A stretch of DNA of 64,000 nucleotides from Proteobacteria bacterium UBA981 (lineage in GTDB: Bacteria > Pseudomonadota > Gammaproteobacteria > Ga0077536): contig DBBP01000011.1 in NCBI GenBank assembly GCA_002292285.1, positions 100,949-164,948 on the forward strand, read 5' to 3'. Position 1 is the first letter of the stretch. Every line of letters begins with the position of its first letter. Below are positions 1 to 9,874 of this stretch, piece by piece. The position numbers were made by a program, and so were the translations under genes. Under the pieces are notes generated by a model that saw only the letters and a list, made by a program, of their open reading frames with translations, had not been told where the DNA came from and ran no database searches.

Positions 1-10
1 AAATTCAATC

Positions 11-1339
11 ATGGCTACGCTGCAAGCAATCCACGCGGGCTGGGTCATCCCGGTTGAGCCACACGGCGCGGTGCTGGAAAAGCACACCGTCGTCGTCGAG
101 AACGCCCTGATTAGGGCCATCGTGCCGACCACGGAGTGGCGCCCCGATGGGACCACCGAATTAATAGAAATAGATTGCCGCGAGCACGCGCTTATCCCAG
201 GACTCATCAACGCCCATACGCATGCGGGCATGAGCCTGTTCCGGGGTCTCGCCGACGATCGGCCGTTAATGGAATGGCTGGAACAGCACATCTGGCCTGC
301 AGAGGCTGAGTTTGTCGGACGCTCATTCGTTCGTGACGGCACTCGCCTGGCGGCCAGTGAAATGCTGCGCGGCGGCACCACCTGCTTCAACGATATGTAT
401 TTCTTCGGCGACGAGGCGGCAGCAGCGGCGATAGAAACCGGTATTCGCGCTGTCATCGGCATGATTGTTATTGGCTTTCCGAGCGCGTGGGCCGGGACAA
501 TCGATGATTATTTTCGCAATGGTCAGCAAATCCATGACCAATACCGTGATCACCCGCTGGTCACGACAAGTTTCGCCCCGCACGCCCCGTACACGGTCGA
601 TGACGCGGCCTTACTGCGTATTGCTACGCTCGCAGAAGAGCTCGATTTACCGATCCACATGCATCTACACGAAACCGCCGACGAAGTTGAACGCGCGGTC
701 GCCTCCAACGGTGCCAGTCCGCTCCGTCGCCTGGAGGGCCTCGGCCTGCTCTCGCCCCGCCTACAGGCAGTGCACATGACTGCGCTGACAGACGATGAAA
801 TCACCGCCGTCGCACACGCCGGGGTTAACGTTGTCCACTGTCCCGAGAGCAACCTCAAACTTGCCAGTGGTTTTTGTCCGGTCGCGAAGTTGCTCAGCGC
901 GGGCATCAACGTTGCACTCGGCACCGACGGCGCAGCGAGCAATAACGACCTCGATATGTTTGGTGAGCTGCGTACTGCCGCACTACTTGCTAAGGGCGTG
1001 GCGGGTGATGCGAGCGCATTGCCTGCTGCCAGCGCGTTGCGGATGGCCACGATAAACGGCGCCAAAGCGCTCGGCCTGGAACAGCAAATCGGATCCATAT
1101 CGGTTGGCAAACTGGCTGATTTGGTGGCGGTCGATATGAGCCAGCCTGACACTCAGCCTCTCTATGAACCGATATCCCAGCTGGTCTACGCCGCCCATCG
1201 CAGTTTGGTACGCGAGGTTTGGGTCGGCGGCCGCCACGTCGTGCGCGGCGGTCAACTTGTCAGCGTTGACGTGATGCAGGTTGTGGAGAATGCACGCCAA
1301 TGGCGCGATCGCATTGCGCCGCTTGCTACCTCGACCTGA
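11..1339 (+). CDS. mtaD: 5-methylthioadenosine/S-adenosylhomocysteine deaminase (TRZ/ATZ family)
   Basis: Amidohydrolase of 442 residues predicted to deaminate methylthioadenosine and/or S-adenosylhomocysteine to the inosyl form in the cytosol, for purine and methionine salvage. Visible metal-site motifs are the HTH pair (H69, H71), the HMHLHET strand near 216-222 and GTDGAASNN near 304-312 with the catalytic Asp (D306). N- and C-terminal beta-sandwich segments flank the barrel, as in the family, and the length is normal. The start is an ATG 10 bases from the window edge, so an upstream partner (ubiG is common in relatives) cannot be seen. It converges on rnt with only about 20 bases between them. 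Family assignment is secure; the exact substrate among TRZ/ATZ hydrolases is inferred. Confidence 0.85.
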   Translation: MATLQAIHAGWVIPVEPHGAVLEKHTVVVENALIRAIVPTTEWRPDGTTELIEIDCREHALIPGLINAHTHAGMSLFRGLADDRPLMEWLEQHIWPAEAEFVGRSFVRDGTRLAASEMLRGGTTCFNDMYFFGDEAAAAAIETGIRAVIGMIVIGFPSAWAGTIDDYFRNGQQIHDQYRDHPLVTTSFAPHAPYTVDDAALLRIATLAEELDLPIHMHLHETADEVERAVASNGASPLRRLEGLGLLSPRLQAVHMTALTDDEITAVAHAGVNVVHCPESNLKLASGFCPVAKLLSAGINVALGTDGAASNNDLDMFGELRTAALLAKGVAGDASALPAASALRMATINGAKALGLEQQIGSISVGKLADLVAVDMSQPDTQPLYEPISQLVYAAHRSLVREVWVGGRHVVRGGQLVSVDVMQVVENARQWRDRIAPLATST

Positions 1340-1359
1340 TATGACTCAACCCGAAGGCT

Positions 1360-1977
1360 TTAGCTGCCGCCCTGCCGATAGCCGTCCCACATATTGACGA
1401 TTTTGCAAAACAAATCTGCAGTGCGCTCGGCATCATAGATGGCCGAATGGGCGGCCTCGGAATCCCACTCAAAACCCGCCGCACGGACCGCGCGAGCGAG
1501 AACAGTTTGCGCGAACGCAACCCCGGACAGCGCGGCTGTGTCGAAGGTGCAGAAATTGTGAAACGGGAAATCCTTGATTCGTGCGCGCGCCGTCGCAGCT
1601 TTGACGAAGGCCAGATCGAAGGCCGGATTGTGTCCGACCAGAATCGCTCGGGTACAGCCGTATTCGTGTACCTGCTGACGAACAAGTTCGTAGACCGACT
1701 GCAGCGCAGTTTCTTCATCAACCGCCAGGCGAAACGGGTGAAAAGGGTCGATCTTGTTGAACTCCAGCGAACGTTGGTCAAGGTTTGCGCCGGCAAACGG
1801 CGTCACGTGGTGGGCAATTGTTTCGCGACGCCGCCAGCCCTCGTCCGGGTCATACTCAACCAGCACTGCGGCGATTTCGAGTAAGGCGTCGGTTTCGGCA
1901 TTGAAACCGCCGGTCTCGACGTCGATGACGACCGGGAGAAAACCACGAAATCGATTGGTGGCGCTGTACTCAGACAT
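1360..1977 (-). CDS. rnt: Ribonuclease T
   Basis: DEDD-family 3'-5' exoribonuclease of 205 residues that trims tRNA and other stable RNA 3' ends. The Exo I motif VIDVETGG (D19, E21) follows the N-terminal segment, HNPAFDLAF gives Exo II, and HSAIYDAERTA near the C terminus gives Exo III with its His and Asp. The reading frame stays open 48 codons upstream, but the ATG that opens MSEYSATNRF is preferred because homologues begin about there and the upstream residues look non-coding. It is divergent from the tas-like gene with an 85-base spacer and convergent with mtaD. Homologues are slightly longer, mostly at the N terminus. Confidence 0.9.
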   Translation of the reverse strand: MSEYSATNRFRGFLPVVIDVETGGFNAETDALLEIAAVLVEYDPDEGWRRRETIAHHVTPFAGANLDQRSLEFNKIDPFHPFRLAVDEETALQSVYELVRQQVHEYGCTRAILVGHNPAFDLAFVKAATARARIKDFPFHNFCTFDTAALSGVAFAQTVLARAVRAAGFEWDSEAAHSAIYDAERTADLFCKIVNMWDGYRQGGS

Positions 1978-2062
1978 GTTGAGGACGTAAGTATGGCAGT
2001 GTTGAAGCTTGATCCATGGGGCGGGCAACGTCCAGAACAAACAGGCATTTAAAGCTATCGCG

Positions 2063-3103
2063 ATGCGTAGAAGCAAACTCGGTAAATCTGACCTGCAGGT
2101 GAGCTCGTGGTGTCTGGGCACGATGACCTTCGGCAGTCAGACCGCCGCGCCAGTCGCTTTTGATCTATTGGATCTTGCACTGGAAAACGGCATTAACTTT
2201 ATTGATAGCGCGGAGATGTATCCGGCCCCGGCCCTGGCGAACACTTACGGCGAAAGCGAACGGATTATCGGACGTTGGCTGGCCCGGCGCGGTCGACGAG
2301 ACGATGTTGTTCTGGCCACAAAAGCGAGCGGACCCGGCGCGTTCGTTCCGTGGATTCGCGAAGGCCGCTCCAATCATTGCGCTGCTCATCTAACCGCCGC
2401 AGCCGATGCAAGCCTGGCGCGGATGGGAACAGACTATATCGACCTCTACCAGCTTCACTGGCCCGACCGCGCGGCGAATTTCTTTGGCCAACTTGGCTTT
2501 AAACCAGCACGCCAAGAGGCGAGCTTTGATGTTGAGGAATCTGTAGCAGCCCTTGCCGCGCTGGTTAGCAGCGGCAAGGTTCGCCATGTCGGGCTGTGCA
2601 ACGAAACTGCTTGGGGCACGATGCAGTTTCTAAATGCGGCACGGCGTCTTGGTGTGGCGGAAATCGTTTCGGTGCAAAACCCGTTCAACTTGCTCAATCG
2701 CAGCCTCGAAGTCGGCCTCGCGGAAGTCACCTGGCGCGAAGGTTGCAGCGTAATCGGTTATTCACCGCTTGCATTCGGCATGTTGACGGGCAAGTACCTG
2801 GACAACAGCGCCGCAGCGGACGCGCGCCTGAATCGACATCGGCAATATCGACGCTACTCCAGCAAACGTGCGCTGGCGGCCACGTCACGCTACCTCGCGA
2901 TTGCGCGCGAGGCCTCACTTGATCCGACTCATATGGCACTCGCCTGGAGCGCATCGAAACCCTACGTTGGCAGCGTTATCATAGGCGCCTCAGATTGCCG
3001 CCAGCTGCAGCACAATTTGCTGGCACACGACCTCGAATTATCCCGCGATGTGCTCAAAGCAATAGACGCGGTGCACGAGGAAATTTCCAATCCTTGCCCC
3101 TGA
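2063..3103 (+). CDS. tas: Tas-like aldo/keto reductase
   Basis: NADP(H)-dependent aldo/keto reductase of 346 residues, the same length as E. coli Tas. The AKR tetrad is visible: D48 and Y53 in IDSAEMYP, K87 in LATKAS and H132 in QLHWPD. The C-terminal nucleotide-binding part includes SVIIGAS. The start is the ATG of MRRSKLG, which matches the family; the open frame extends 18 codons further upstream without support. It ends 8 bases before the purB start and may be cotranscribed with it. The physiological substrate is unknown: E. coli Tas was found as a suppressor of tyrosine auxotrophy, but the natural reaction is unclear. Confidence 0.85.
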   Translation: MRRSKLGKSDLQVSSWCLGTMTFGSQTAAPVAFDLLDLALENGINFIDSAEMYPAPALANTYGESERIIGRWLARRGRRDDVVLATKASGPGAFVPWIREGRSNHCAAHLTAAADASLARMGTDYIDLYQLHWPDRAANFFGQLGFKPARQEASFDVEESVAALAALVSSGKVRHVGLCNETAWGTMQFLNAARRLGVAEIVSVQNPFNLLNRSLEVGLAEVTWREGCSVIGYSPLAFGMLTGKYLDNSAAADARLNRHRQYRRYSSKRALAATSRYLAIAREASLDPTHMALAWSASKPYVGSVIIGASDCRQLQHNLLAHDLELSRDVLKAIDAVHEEISNPCP

Positions 3104-3111
3104 CCAGCCTT

Positions 3112-4491
3112 ATGACTGAACCATCCATGCGCAACGAACTCACTGCGGTATCCCCTCTCGACGGTCGTTATGCCCGCCATACTGCTCCGCTAACGAGCGT
3201 CGTTAGCGAATTCGGATTGATCCGATATCGCCTGCAGGTCGAAGTCGAATGGCTGAAGACGCTGGCAGGAGAAAAAACTTTTGGCGGCCTGCGTGCGTTC
3301 ACACCTTCGATGACCAAGCATCTCGACTCGATCGTCGATGACTTTGATGTTGTCGGCGCGGCGCGTATCAAAGAAATCGAGCAATCCACCAACCACGATG
3401 TGAAGGCAGTCGAGTACTACTTGCGCGAAGCCGTCGCTGGCAAGGCGGATTTTGATCCCGCGCTGCCGTTCATTCATTTCGCCTGTACTTCGGAAGACAT
3501 CAACAACCTGGCCTACGGCATGATGCTGAAAGAGGCGCGCGATAAGTGTCTTGTGCCCGCATTCACGGGCGTAATTACCCGATTAAGAACGCTGGCGACG
3601 GAATTCGCCGACGACGCCATGCTCGCGCGTACGCACGGACAAAGCGCCACGCCGACGACCGTCGGTAAGGAACTCGCCAATGTGGTCGCCCGACTGGAAC
3701 GCCAGATGCGCGGCTGGGACACCGTGTCTTTAAGCGGTAAATCAAACGGCGCTGTTGGCAACTACAACGCGCACCGGGTCGCCTGTCCGGACACGGATTG
3801 GCCACAGGTGACCGAACGGTTCGTGAATAGCCTTGGTCTTGAGTTCAATCCCTACACCACCCAGATAGAACCGCACGACTGTATCGCTGAATACGCGGAT
3901 GCGCTGGCCCGCCTGAACACCATCCTGATCGATCTCAGTCGCGACCTGTGGAGCTACATATCGATTGGCTATTTCAAGCAACGTACAGTGGCCGGCGAAG
4001 TCGGCTCCTCGACAATGCCGCACAAGGTCAACCCGATTGATTTTGAAAACGCCGAAGGAAATCTGGGTCTTGCCGCTGCGATGCTCGATCACTTCGCGCG
4101 CAAGTTGCCGTTGTCCCGACTGCAACGTGACCTGACAGATTCAACGGTACTGAGAAACCTCGGTAGCGCGCTTGGCTATAGTTTGATCGCCCTTCGTTCA
4201 CTGGACAAAGGTCTTGGGAAACTTGAACTCGATCGGGTGGCGCTGGCTGACGATCTCGACAAGGCCTGGGAAGTGCTGGCTGAGCCTGTACAAACCGTTA
4301 TGCGCTTCCACGGCATCGCCGACTCCTACGAACAACTCAAAGAACTGACCCGTGGGCGCGACATAGACCGCGTGAGTCTTCATCGGTTCATTGACGGGTT
4401 GACCATTCCCGACGATGCGAAGGCGACCCTCAAAAGCCTGACGCCCGCCACCTACACTGGCCTTGCGAGTGGCCTAGCGCGAGATGTCTGA
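3112..4491 (+). CDS. purB: Adenylosuccinate lyase
   Basis: Fumarase/aspartase-superfamily lyase of about 459 residues acting twice in purine synthesis: SAICAR to AICAR, and adenylosuccinate to AMP. The signature loop GSSTMPHKVNP is near residue 300, and TSEDINN and the ARTHGQ motif carry the other active-site parts. E. coli PurB starts with LTAVSPVDGRY a few residues in; here LTAVSPLDGRY follows ATG 3127 closely, with ATG 3112 five codons earlier. Neither has a clear Shine-Dalgarno sequence, so the start is ambiguous between them. The stop overlaps the next gene by 8 bases, which suggests translational coupling. purL follows about 1.4 kb downstream. Confidence 0.95.
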   Translation: MTEPSMRNELTAVSPLDGRYARHTAPLTSVVSEFGLIRYRLQVEVEWLKTLAGEKTFGGLRAFTPSMTKHLDSIVDDFDVVGAARIKEIEQSTNHDVKAVEYYLREAVAGKADFDPALPFIHFACTSEDINNLAYGMMLKEARDKCLVPAFTGVITRLRTLATEFADDAMLARTHGQSATPTTVGKELANVVARLERQMRGWDTVSLSGKSNGAVGNYNAHRVACPDTDWPQVTERFVNSLGLEFNPYTTQIEPHDCIAEYADALARLNTILIDLSRDLWSYISIGYFKQRTVAGEVGSSTMPHKVNPIDFENAEGNLGLAAAMLDHFARKLPLSRLQRDLTDSTVLRNLGSALGYSLIALRSLDKGLGKLELDRVALADDLDKAWEVLAEPVQTVMRFHGIADSYEQLKELTRGRDIDRVSLHRFIDGLTIPDDAKATLKSLTPATYTGLASGLARDV

Positions 4492-5005
4492 AGAACCTCA
4501 GACGAGCGCCCTGAAGCTCGGCGAAGACAATCTGCTAGTCGAGATCGATACACGCGAGACTCTGGCATGGCACACGCTTTCGATGGCGCAACAATGTAGC
4601 CGCCACCTCGATATTGTCAGTCGTCATCTTGACCCGCAGCTCTATGACACAGATGACTTCAGCGCGGCGGTAAAACGCCTCGCGCTAAGCAGACGCCGCG
4701 CACGGGTACGCATTATGGTTATCGATGCTCGTCCTCTCGTATCGAAAGGACACCGGCTTATTGATCTGTGCAATCGATTGCCTAGTTTTGTCGAAATGCG
4801 TGCGCCGGGCAGGCAACATCGCTCTTACAACCAGGCGGTGATGCTGGTTGATGGCCACGGCTACATACATCGTCAATTTTCCGACCGCTTCGAGGCGCAG
4901 GCTAATTTTGCCGACCGCCGCGTCGCCAGCAGCATGGGTGATCGCTTCGAAGACATGTGGGAACGTGGCGTGCCAGAAACCCGCTTCCGGAGACTACACA
5001 TATGA
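4484..5005 (+). CDS. Uncharacterised protein, possibly PLD-like (DUF7931-type)
   Basis: A 173-residue soluble protein with no signal peptide or membrane segment. The middle part (RARVRIMVIDARPL, then VEMRAPGRQHRSYNQAVMLVDGHGYIHRQ) alternates strands and charged loops in a way that resembles phospholipase-D-like folds, but no HKD motif is present, so catalysis is doubtful. I associate this type of protein with a domain of unknown function, DUF7931, from memory and with moderate certainty. It overlaps purB by 8 bases, and its stop codon overlaps the ATG of the secretin-like gene (ATGA), so the three are probably one transcript. Function unknown. Confidence 0.7.
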   Translation: MSEEPQTSALKLGEDNLLVEIDTRETLAWHTLSMAQQCSRHLDIVSRHLDPQLYDTDDFSAAVKRLALSRRRARVRIMVIDARPLVSKGHRLIDLCNRLPSFVEMRAPGRQHRSYNQAVMLVDGHGYIHRQFSDRFEAQANFADRRVASSMGDRFEDMWERGVPETRFRRLHI

Positions 5006-5865
5006 CTTATCGATCAGCATTACTCTTGAGCTTTCTGCTTACGTGTTCGCTGCCGGCGGCGAGCGAACAGATAATGGAAGTCGTACCCCTCAAACATCGA
5101 TTGGTAAGTGACGTGCTGCCAACCATGCGTCAACTCGTCAGCCCTGGCGGCTCGGTCATGGGTTTGCAAGACAAATTGATAATCCGTACGACGGCGGACA
5201 ACCTTGCCGATCTGAAATCCGTGCTCGCTGCACTTGATACCCGCATGCGTCAGTTACGCATCACCGTGAGTCAGGACATCAAGACGACGAGTCGCGCCAG
5301 GGAAGATCAATTATCCGCGCGCTTCAATTCTGGCAACGTTAGCGCCGGTGTCGGGCAGGCATCGCGCGCGCGCGATGGCGCGCAGATCGATATCGGCTCG
5401 GCTGAAAATGGTATCCGCTATGACGGCCGCGTTGCCCAGCGCTCTGAGTCGAGTGGGAACAATCATTTTGTTCGCGCTCTGGAAGGGCAGGCGGCTTTCA
5501 TCAATACCGGGCAGGCGGTACCGCTGGTACAACGCTCAGTACATCACAACGGCTACGGCTCCACGGTGCAGGACACGACTCAATTACATAATGTGGGTAG
5601 TGGCTTCTACGTCACTCCGCGCCTGACCGGCGACGACGGCGTCAATCTGGAGATTTCCCCGCACGCCGATAATCTGAACGCACGCGCCGGCACGATTGAG
5701 ACACGCGGTCTGTCGACCATGGTCAATGGGCGCCTTGGTGAGTGGATTGGCATCGGTGGCGCCAATCAATCCTTCAACGATTCTTCCAACCGCGCACTAG
5801 GTCGCGCAACCAAACAAGGCAACGACAGCTACGATGTCTGGGTAAAAGTGGAAGTAGTCCCGTAA
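5002..5865 (+). CDS. Small exported secretin-like protein (NolW/N1-type domain plus partial secretin homology)
   Basis: A 287-residue protein with a signal peptide (residues 1 to about 22, hydrophobic core LLLSFLLTCSL, cleavage near AAS). Residues about 23-90 form an N1/NolW-like repeat (VVPLKHRLVSDVLPTMRQLV, then IIRTTADNLADLKSVL), the ring-forming domain of secretins. The C-terminal half has pieces like the secretin core: GQAVPLVQ, then GSGFYVTPRL and VNLEISPHAD. It is far too short for a full secretin and seems to lack the beta-barrel and gate. The ATG overlaps the previous stop (ATGA). A periplasmic role is inferred; no secretion or pilus genes lie nearby. Confidence 0.75.
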   Translation: MTYRSALLLSFLLTCSLPAASEQIMEVVPLKHRLVSDVLPTMRQLVSPGGSVMGLQDKLIIRTTADNLADLKSVLAALDTRMRQLRITVSQDIKTTSRAREDQLSARFNSGNVSAGVGQASRARDGAQIDIGSAENGIRYDGRVAQRSESSGNNHFVRALEGQAAFINTGQAVPLVQRSVHHNGYGSTVQDTTQLHNVGSGFYVTPRLTGDDGVNLEISPHADNLNARAGTIETRGLSTMVNGRLGEWIGIGGANQSFNDSSNRALGRATKQGNDSYDVWVKVEVVP

Positions 5866-5921
5866 CTCCACGACAATAGGCGCCGAACACTCCACTCAAT
5901 CCAACCCAGGACGACGACCTG

Positions 5922-8900
5922 ATGCTGCTGCTGCAGGGAAATCTTGCTCATTCACCTTTTCGCCTGACCAAAACGCTTGCCGAACTCCCCCTCCCGCTGC
6001 CCCCCATGTGCGAGGTTCGAACCCACCATCTATTCGTGGCCTGGTTCGATGATGACGCTGTCGTTTCCAAAGCCGCTCGCGACCAGCTGCTGGCAGTAAC
6101 GGGCGCACACAGCTTTGTCACGGCGAACGCGAGTACGACAAACCGCTTTCTGATCGCACCGCGCCGCGGAACGATTTCTCCGTGGTCCAGTAAGGCGACA
6201 GATATTTGCCGCAATTGCGGACTAACGACACTGCTGCGCCTGGAGCGATTGACGGTCTGGGAAGTTCAGGGGCTGGACACGGTCAAGCTGGCAGCGATGG
6301 CAGCCGGCGTACACGACCGCATGACCGAAAGCATATTGCTGAACGACGCTGAAATCGCTCAACTGCACCGGCAAGCGCCACCCAAATCGCTGTCGCGCAT
6401 TACGCTTGGCGAACACGGCCGCAGCGCCATCGAACGGGCCAATCTCGATCTTGGCCTCGCTCTGGCGAGCGACGAAATCGATTATCTGACGCTACGCTAT
6501 AGCGAGCTAAAACGCGATCCAAGCGATGTCGAATTGATGATGTTTGCGCAAGCAAACTCCGAACATTGCCGTCACAAAATTTTCAATGCCGATTGGACTG
6601 TCGACGGCGAAGCGCAGGCGCGCTCCCTGTTCGACATGATTCGACATACCTTTGCAAGCAACCCCAACGGTGTGCTGTCTGCCTATCGCGACAATGCGGC
6701 AGTCGCGCAGGGCTATCCGGCTGCGCGACTAATGCTCGACGCCAGGTCGCGCCTGTACACGTCCCAGGTCGAAAATATTCACATTCTGATGAAAGTTGAA
6801 ACGCATAACCATCCGACCGGCATTTCGCCGTTTGCCGGTGCCGCTACAGGTGCCGGCGGAGAAATTCGCGATGAAGGTGCCACCGGCCGAGGCGGAAAGC
6901 CCAAAGCCGGATTGAGCGGGTTTAGCGTCTCACACTTGCGACTCGGGCCCGGCAACGCGCCGTGGGAAGTGACGCGGCCATTGAACCCGCGTCTTGCCAG
7001 TGCTGCAGACATCATGCTCGAGGGCCCAATCGGGGCGGCCGCTTTCAATAATGAGTTCGGGCGTCCCGCACTAAGCGGCTACTTTCGCAGTTTTGAACAC
7101 CACGACGGAACGACCACGCTGCGTGCGTACGACAAACCCATCATGTTGGCAGGTGGGCTCGGCAGTGTGCGTGACGGCCACGTCGAAAAGCTGCCGATCA
7201 GTATCGGCGCACGAGTCATCGTATTGGGCGGACCGGCCATGCTTATCGGCCTCGGTGGCGGTGCAGCATCGTCAGTCGACTCGGGGGCGATTGATGCCGA
7301 ACTGGATTTCGCCTCAGTACAGCGAGACAACGCAGAAATGCAACGACGTTGCCAGCAAGTTATCGACGCATGCTGGGCAGCGGGTACGGAAAACCCGATC
7401 GAGATGATTCACGATGTCGGTGCGGGCGGCTTGTCCAACGCTATTCCGGAGTTGCTCCACGACAGCAACCGCGGCGGCGTCATCGAGTTGCGAGACATCC
7501 CGAGTGCCGACAGCGGTTTATCGCCGCTGGAGATTTGGTCGAACGAAGCGCAGGAACGATACGTTCTCGCGATTCCAGCCAAAAATATCGACGCCTTTAC
7601 TCAACTGTGTGAACGTGAGCGGTGCCTGTTTGCCGATGTTGGCATCGTCACCGAGCGTGAGCAGCTTGTGCTCAGCGACCGCCTGCTTGGTGAGGCCGCC
7701 ATTGATATTCCGATGGACGTTATCTTTGGGAAGCCGCCGCGCATGTCACGTCGCGTCCAACACGTTGATGCAACGTCCGTACCTTTTGACGCCGAGGGAA
7801 TCGCAATCGACGAAGCCGCTGACCGCGTGCTGCGCTACCCGGGAGTCGGCGACAAAAGATTTCTCATCACCATTGGTGATCGCACGGTTGGCGGATTGTC
7901 GGTGCGCGATCAAATGGTCGGTCCCTGGCAGGTGCCCGTCGCAGATTGTGCCGTGACGGCCAGTGGCTTCGATGATCTGGTTGGCGAGGCGATGGCCGTT
8001 GGCGAGCGCACGCCGGTTGCCCTAATCGATGGGCCGGCGTCGGCGCGTCTGGCGATTGGCGAGGCGATTACCAATATCGCAGCGGCAAGAATCAAGCAAC
8101 TTGGCGACGTCGTATTGTCCGCCAACTGGATGTGCCCGGCAGGTCACCCTGGTGAGGACGCGCGGCTGTACGACATGGTCCGCACAGTCGGGATGGAAAT
8201 GTGTCCGGCATTGGGCATCAATATTCCCGTCGGCAAGGACTCGATGTCGATGCAGTCAAACTGGCACGATGGAGAAACGCAGTGGCAAGCCGTGTCGCCG
8301 GTATCGCTGGTCATTTCTGCGTTCGCGCCCGTTACCGACACCACCTTGAGCCTGACTCCGCAATTGCTCGATGAGGAAGACACCAGCTTGCTGCTGTTCG
8401 ACTTGGGATGCGGGCGCAATCGTCTGGGTGGCTCGATTCTGGCGCAGGCCTGGCAGCAAATGGGCAGCGAAGCACCCGATTGCGATGACCCCGCTTTACT
8501 TCGCGAGTTCTTTACCTGCATCCAGTTACTAAATGAACAAGGCTATTTGCTGGCCTATCACGACCGCTCCGACGGCGGCCTGTTCACGACTGTCGCCGAG
8601 ATGGCGTTCGCTGCGCGCCTCGGTGTCCGTCTGGACGCCGCAGTACTTGGCCCTGACCTGGTTGCGAGTTTATTTGCTGAAGAATTGGGCGCGGTCGTAC
8701 AAGTTCGTAATCGCGACCTCCCTCAGGTGATGCGCTATCTGGAGCAGTACTCGGCACTAGCGTCCTGCGTGCACGTCATTGGTGCGCCCGCACACGATAA
8801 ACATCTGACCATTGTGCGAGGAGACAAGAATCTCCTCCGCCGATCACTACAACAACTGTTAAGTGCCTTTTCATCCAACACCCACGCCATGCAACGTATT

Positions 8901-9791
8901 CGGGACAACCCGGAATGTGCCGATGAAGAATTACAAACGATTCTCGATCTGGAAGACCCAGGTCTCAGCATCAAACTACCTCCGGCGCACACCGACAACC
9001 ATTTATTCATAGCGCGTAGCGGCACTCGGCCGCGCGTTGCGATTCTGCGAGAACAAGGAGTTAACGGCCACTACGAAATGGCAGCGGCTTTCACCCGCGC
9101 AGGTTTTGATGCCATCGACACTCATATGACCGATATTCTTGCCGGCAAAGAGGATCTGACCGGCATGTCGGGTCTGGCTGTGTGCGGCGGATTTTCCTAC
9201 GGGGATGTCCTCGGCGCCGGACGCGGTTGGGCTGCGACCATACAGTTCAATGCACGAGCGCGGGAAGTCTTTCAGCGTTTCTTTACGCGCCCCAAGACTT
9301 TCACCCTGGGCGTTTGCAATGGCTGCCAAATGCTCGCCGAACTGCAGGCATTAATTCCGGGCAGCGATAGCTGGCCGACGTTTAAGCGCAATCGTTCTGA
9401 ACAATTCGAAGCGCGCCTGGCGATGGTAGAAGTCACTGCCTCACGGTCGATATTTTTCGATGGTCTGGTCGGTCTACAGGCGCCCGTGGCGGTGGCGCAC
9501 GCTGAAGGTCAGGCGGTCTGGAACAATGGCTTCAACGAGCAGGACGTGTGTTTACGGTTTGTCGACAACTACGGTGCAACCACAGAACAATATCCGGCCA
9601 ATCCGAATGGATCGCCGCAAGGTGTTACGGGACTGACATCGCTGGATGGTCGCGTTACTTTAATGATGCCGCATCCGGAGCGCATCTTTCTGTCCCGTCA
9701 GATGTCCTGGCATCCGCGCGATTGGCTAGCTACAGAAAGCCCGTGGATGGCGATGTTCAATAACGCGCGGCATTGGAATGACAAGCAGTAG
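5922..9791 (+). CDS. purL: Phosphoribosylformylglycinamidine synthase
   Basis: Large single-chain FGAM synthase of 1289 residues; converts FGAR to FGAM with glutamine and ATP in purine synthesis. It has the N-terminal PurS-like part (RRGTISPWSSKATDI near residue 85), the tandem AIRS-like synthase domains (KVETHNHPTGISPF, then GVGDKR and the second lobe with NIPVGKDSMSMQ), and the C-terminal class I glutaminase with the nucleophile in GVCNGCQML and the downstream His-Glu in PHPERIF. The length matches proteobacterial PurL. An AGGA Shine-Dalgarno precedes the ATG. It stands alone as a transcription unit after the secretin-like gene, 56 bases away. Confidence 0.97.
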   Translation: MLLLQGNLAHSPFRLTKTLAELPLPLPPMCEVRTHHLFVAWFDDDAVVSKAARDQLLAVTGAHSFVTANASTTNRFLIAPRRGTISPWSSKATDICRNCGLTTLLRLERLTVWEVQGLDTVKLAAMAAGVHDRMTESILLNDAEIAQLHRQAPPKSLSRITLGEHGRSAIERANLDLGLALASDEIDYLTLRYSELKRDPSDVELMMFAQANSEHCRHKIFNADWTVDGEAQARSLFDMIRHTFASNPNGVLSAYRDNAAVAQGYPAARLMLDARSRLYTSQVENIHILMKVETHNHPTGISPFAGAATGAGGEIRDEGATGRGGKPKAGLSGFSVSHLRLGPGNAPWEVTRPLNPRLASAADIMLEGPIGAAAFNNEFGRPALSGYFRSFEHHDGTTTLRAYDKPIMLAGGLGSVRDGHVEKLPISIGARVIVLGGPAMLIGLGGGAASSVDSGAIDAELDFASVQRDNAEMQRRCQQVIDACWAAGTENPIEMIHDVGAGGLSNAIPELLHDSNRGGVIELRDIPSADSGLSPLEIWSNEAQERYVLAIPAKNIDAFTQLCERERCLFADVGIVTEREQLVLSDRLLGEAAIDIPMDVIFGKPPRMSRRVQHVDATSVPFDAEGIAIDEAADRVLRYPGVGDKRFLITIGDRTVGGLSVRDQMVGPWQVPVADCAVTASGFDDLVGEAMAVGERTPVALIDGPASARLAIGEAITNIAAARIKQLGDVVLSANWMCPAGHPGEDARLYDMVRTVGMEMCPALGINIPVGKDSMSMQSNWHDGETQWQAVSPVSLVISAFAPVTDTTLSLTPQLLDEEDTSLLLFDLGCGRNRLGGSILAQAWQQMGSEAPDCDDPALLREFFTCIQLLNEQGYLLAYHDRSDGGLFTTVAEMAFAARLGVRLDAAVLGPDLVASLFAEELGAVVQVRNRDLPQVMRYLEQYSALASCVHVIGAPAHDKHLTIVRGDKNLLRRSLQQLLSAFSSNTHAMQRIRDNPECADEELQTILDLEDPGLSIKLPPAHTDNHLFIARSGTRPRVAILREQGVNGHYEMAAAFTRAGFDAIDTHMTDILAGKEDLTGMSGLAVCGGFSYGDVLGAGRGWAATIQFNARAREVFQRFFTRPKTFTLGVCNGCQMLAELQALIPGSDSWPTFKRNRSEQFEARLAMVEVTASRSIFFDGLVGLQAPVAVAHAEGQAVWNNGFNEQDVCLRFVDNYGATTEQYPANPNGSPQGVTGLTSLDGRVTLMMPHPERIFLSRQMSWHPRDWLATESPWMAMFNNARHWNDKQ

Positions 9792-9874
9792 CATCGACAG
9801 CAGGCTCGTGACCAAACTAACTCTGCCTATGTAGCGGCAGGGATGTCGGTTCTTTTTCTGCAGAGGAAAATGCA

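Noticed and set aside
550..1152. A 200-codon minus-strand frame inside mtaD
   Set aside because: Antisense shadow of a well-supported amidohydrolase; Ser/Ala-rich without family motifs.
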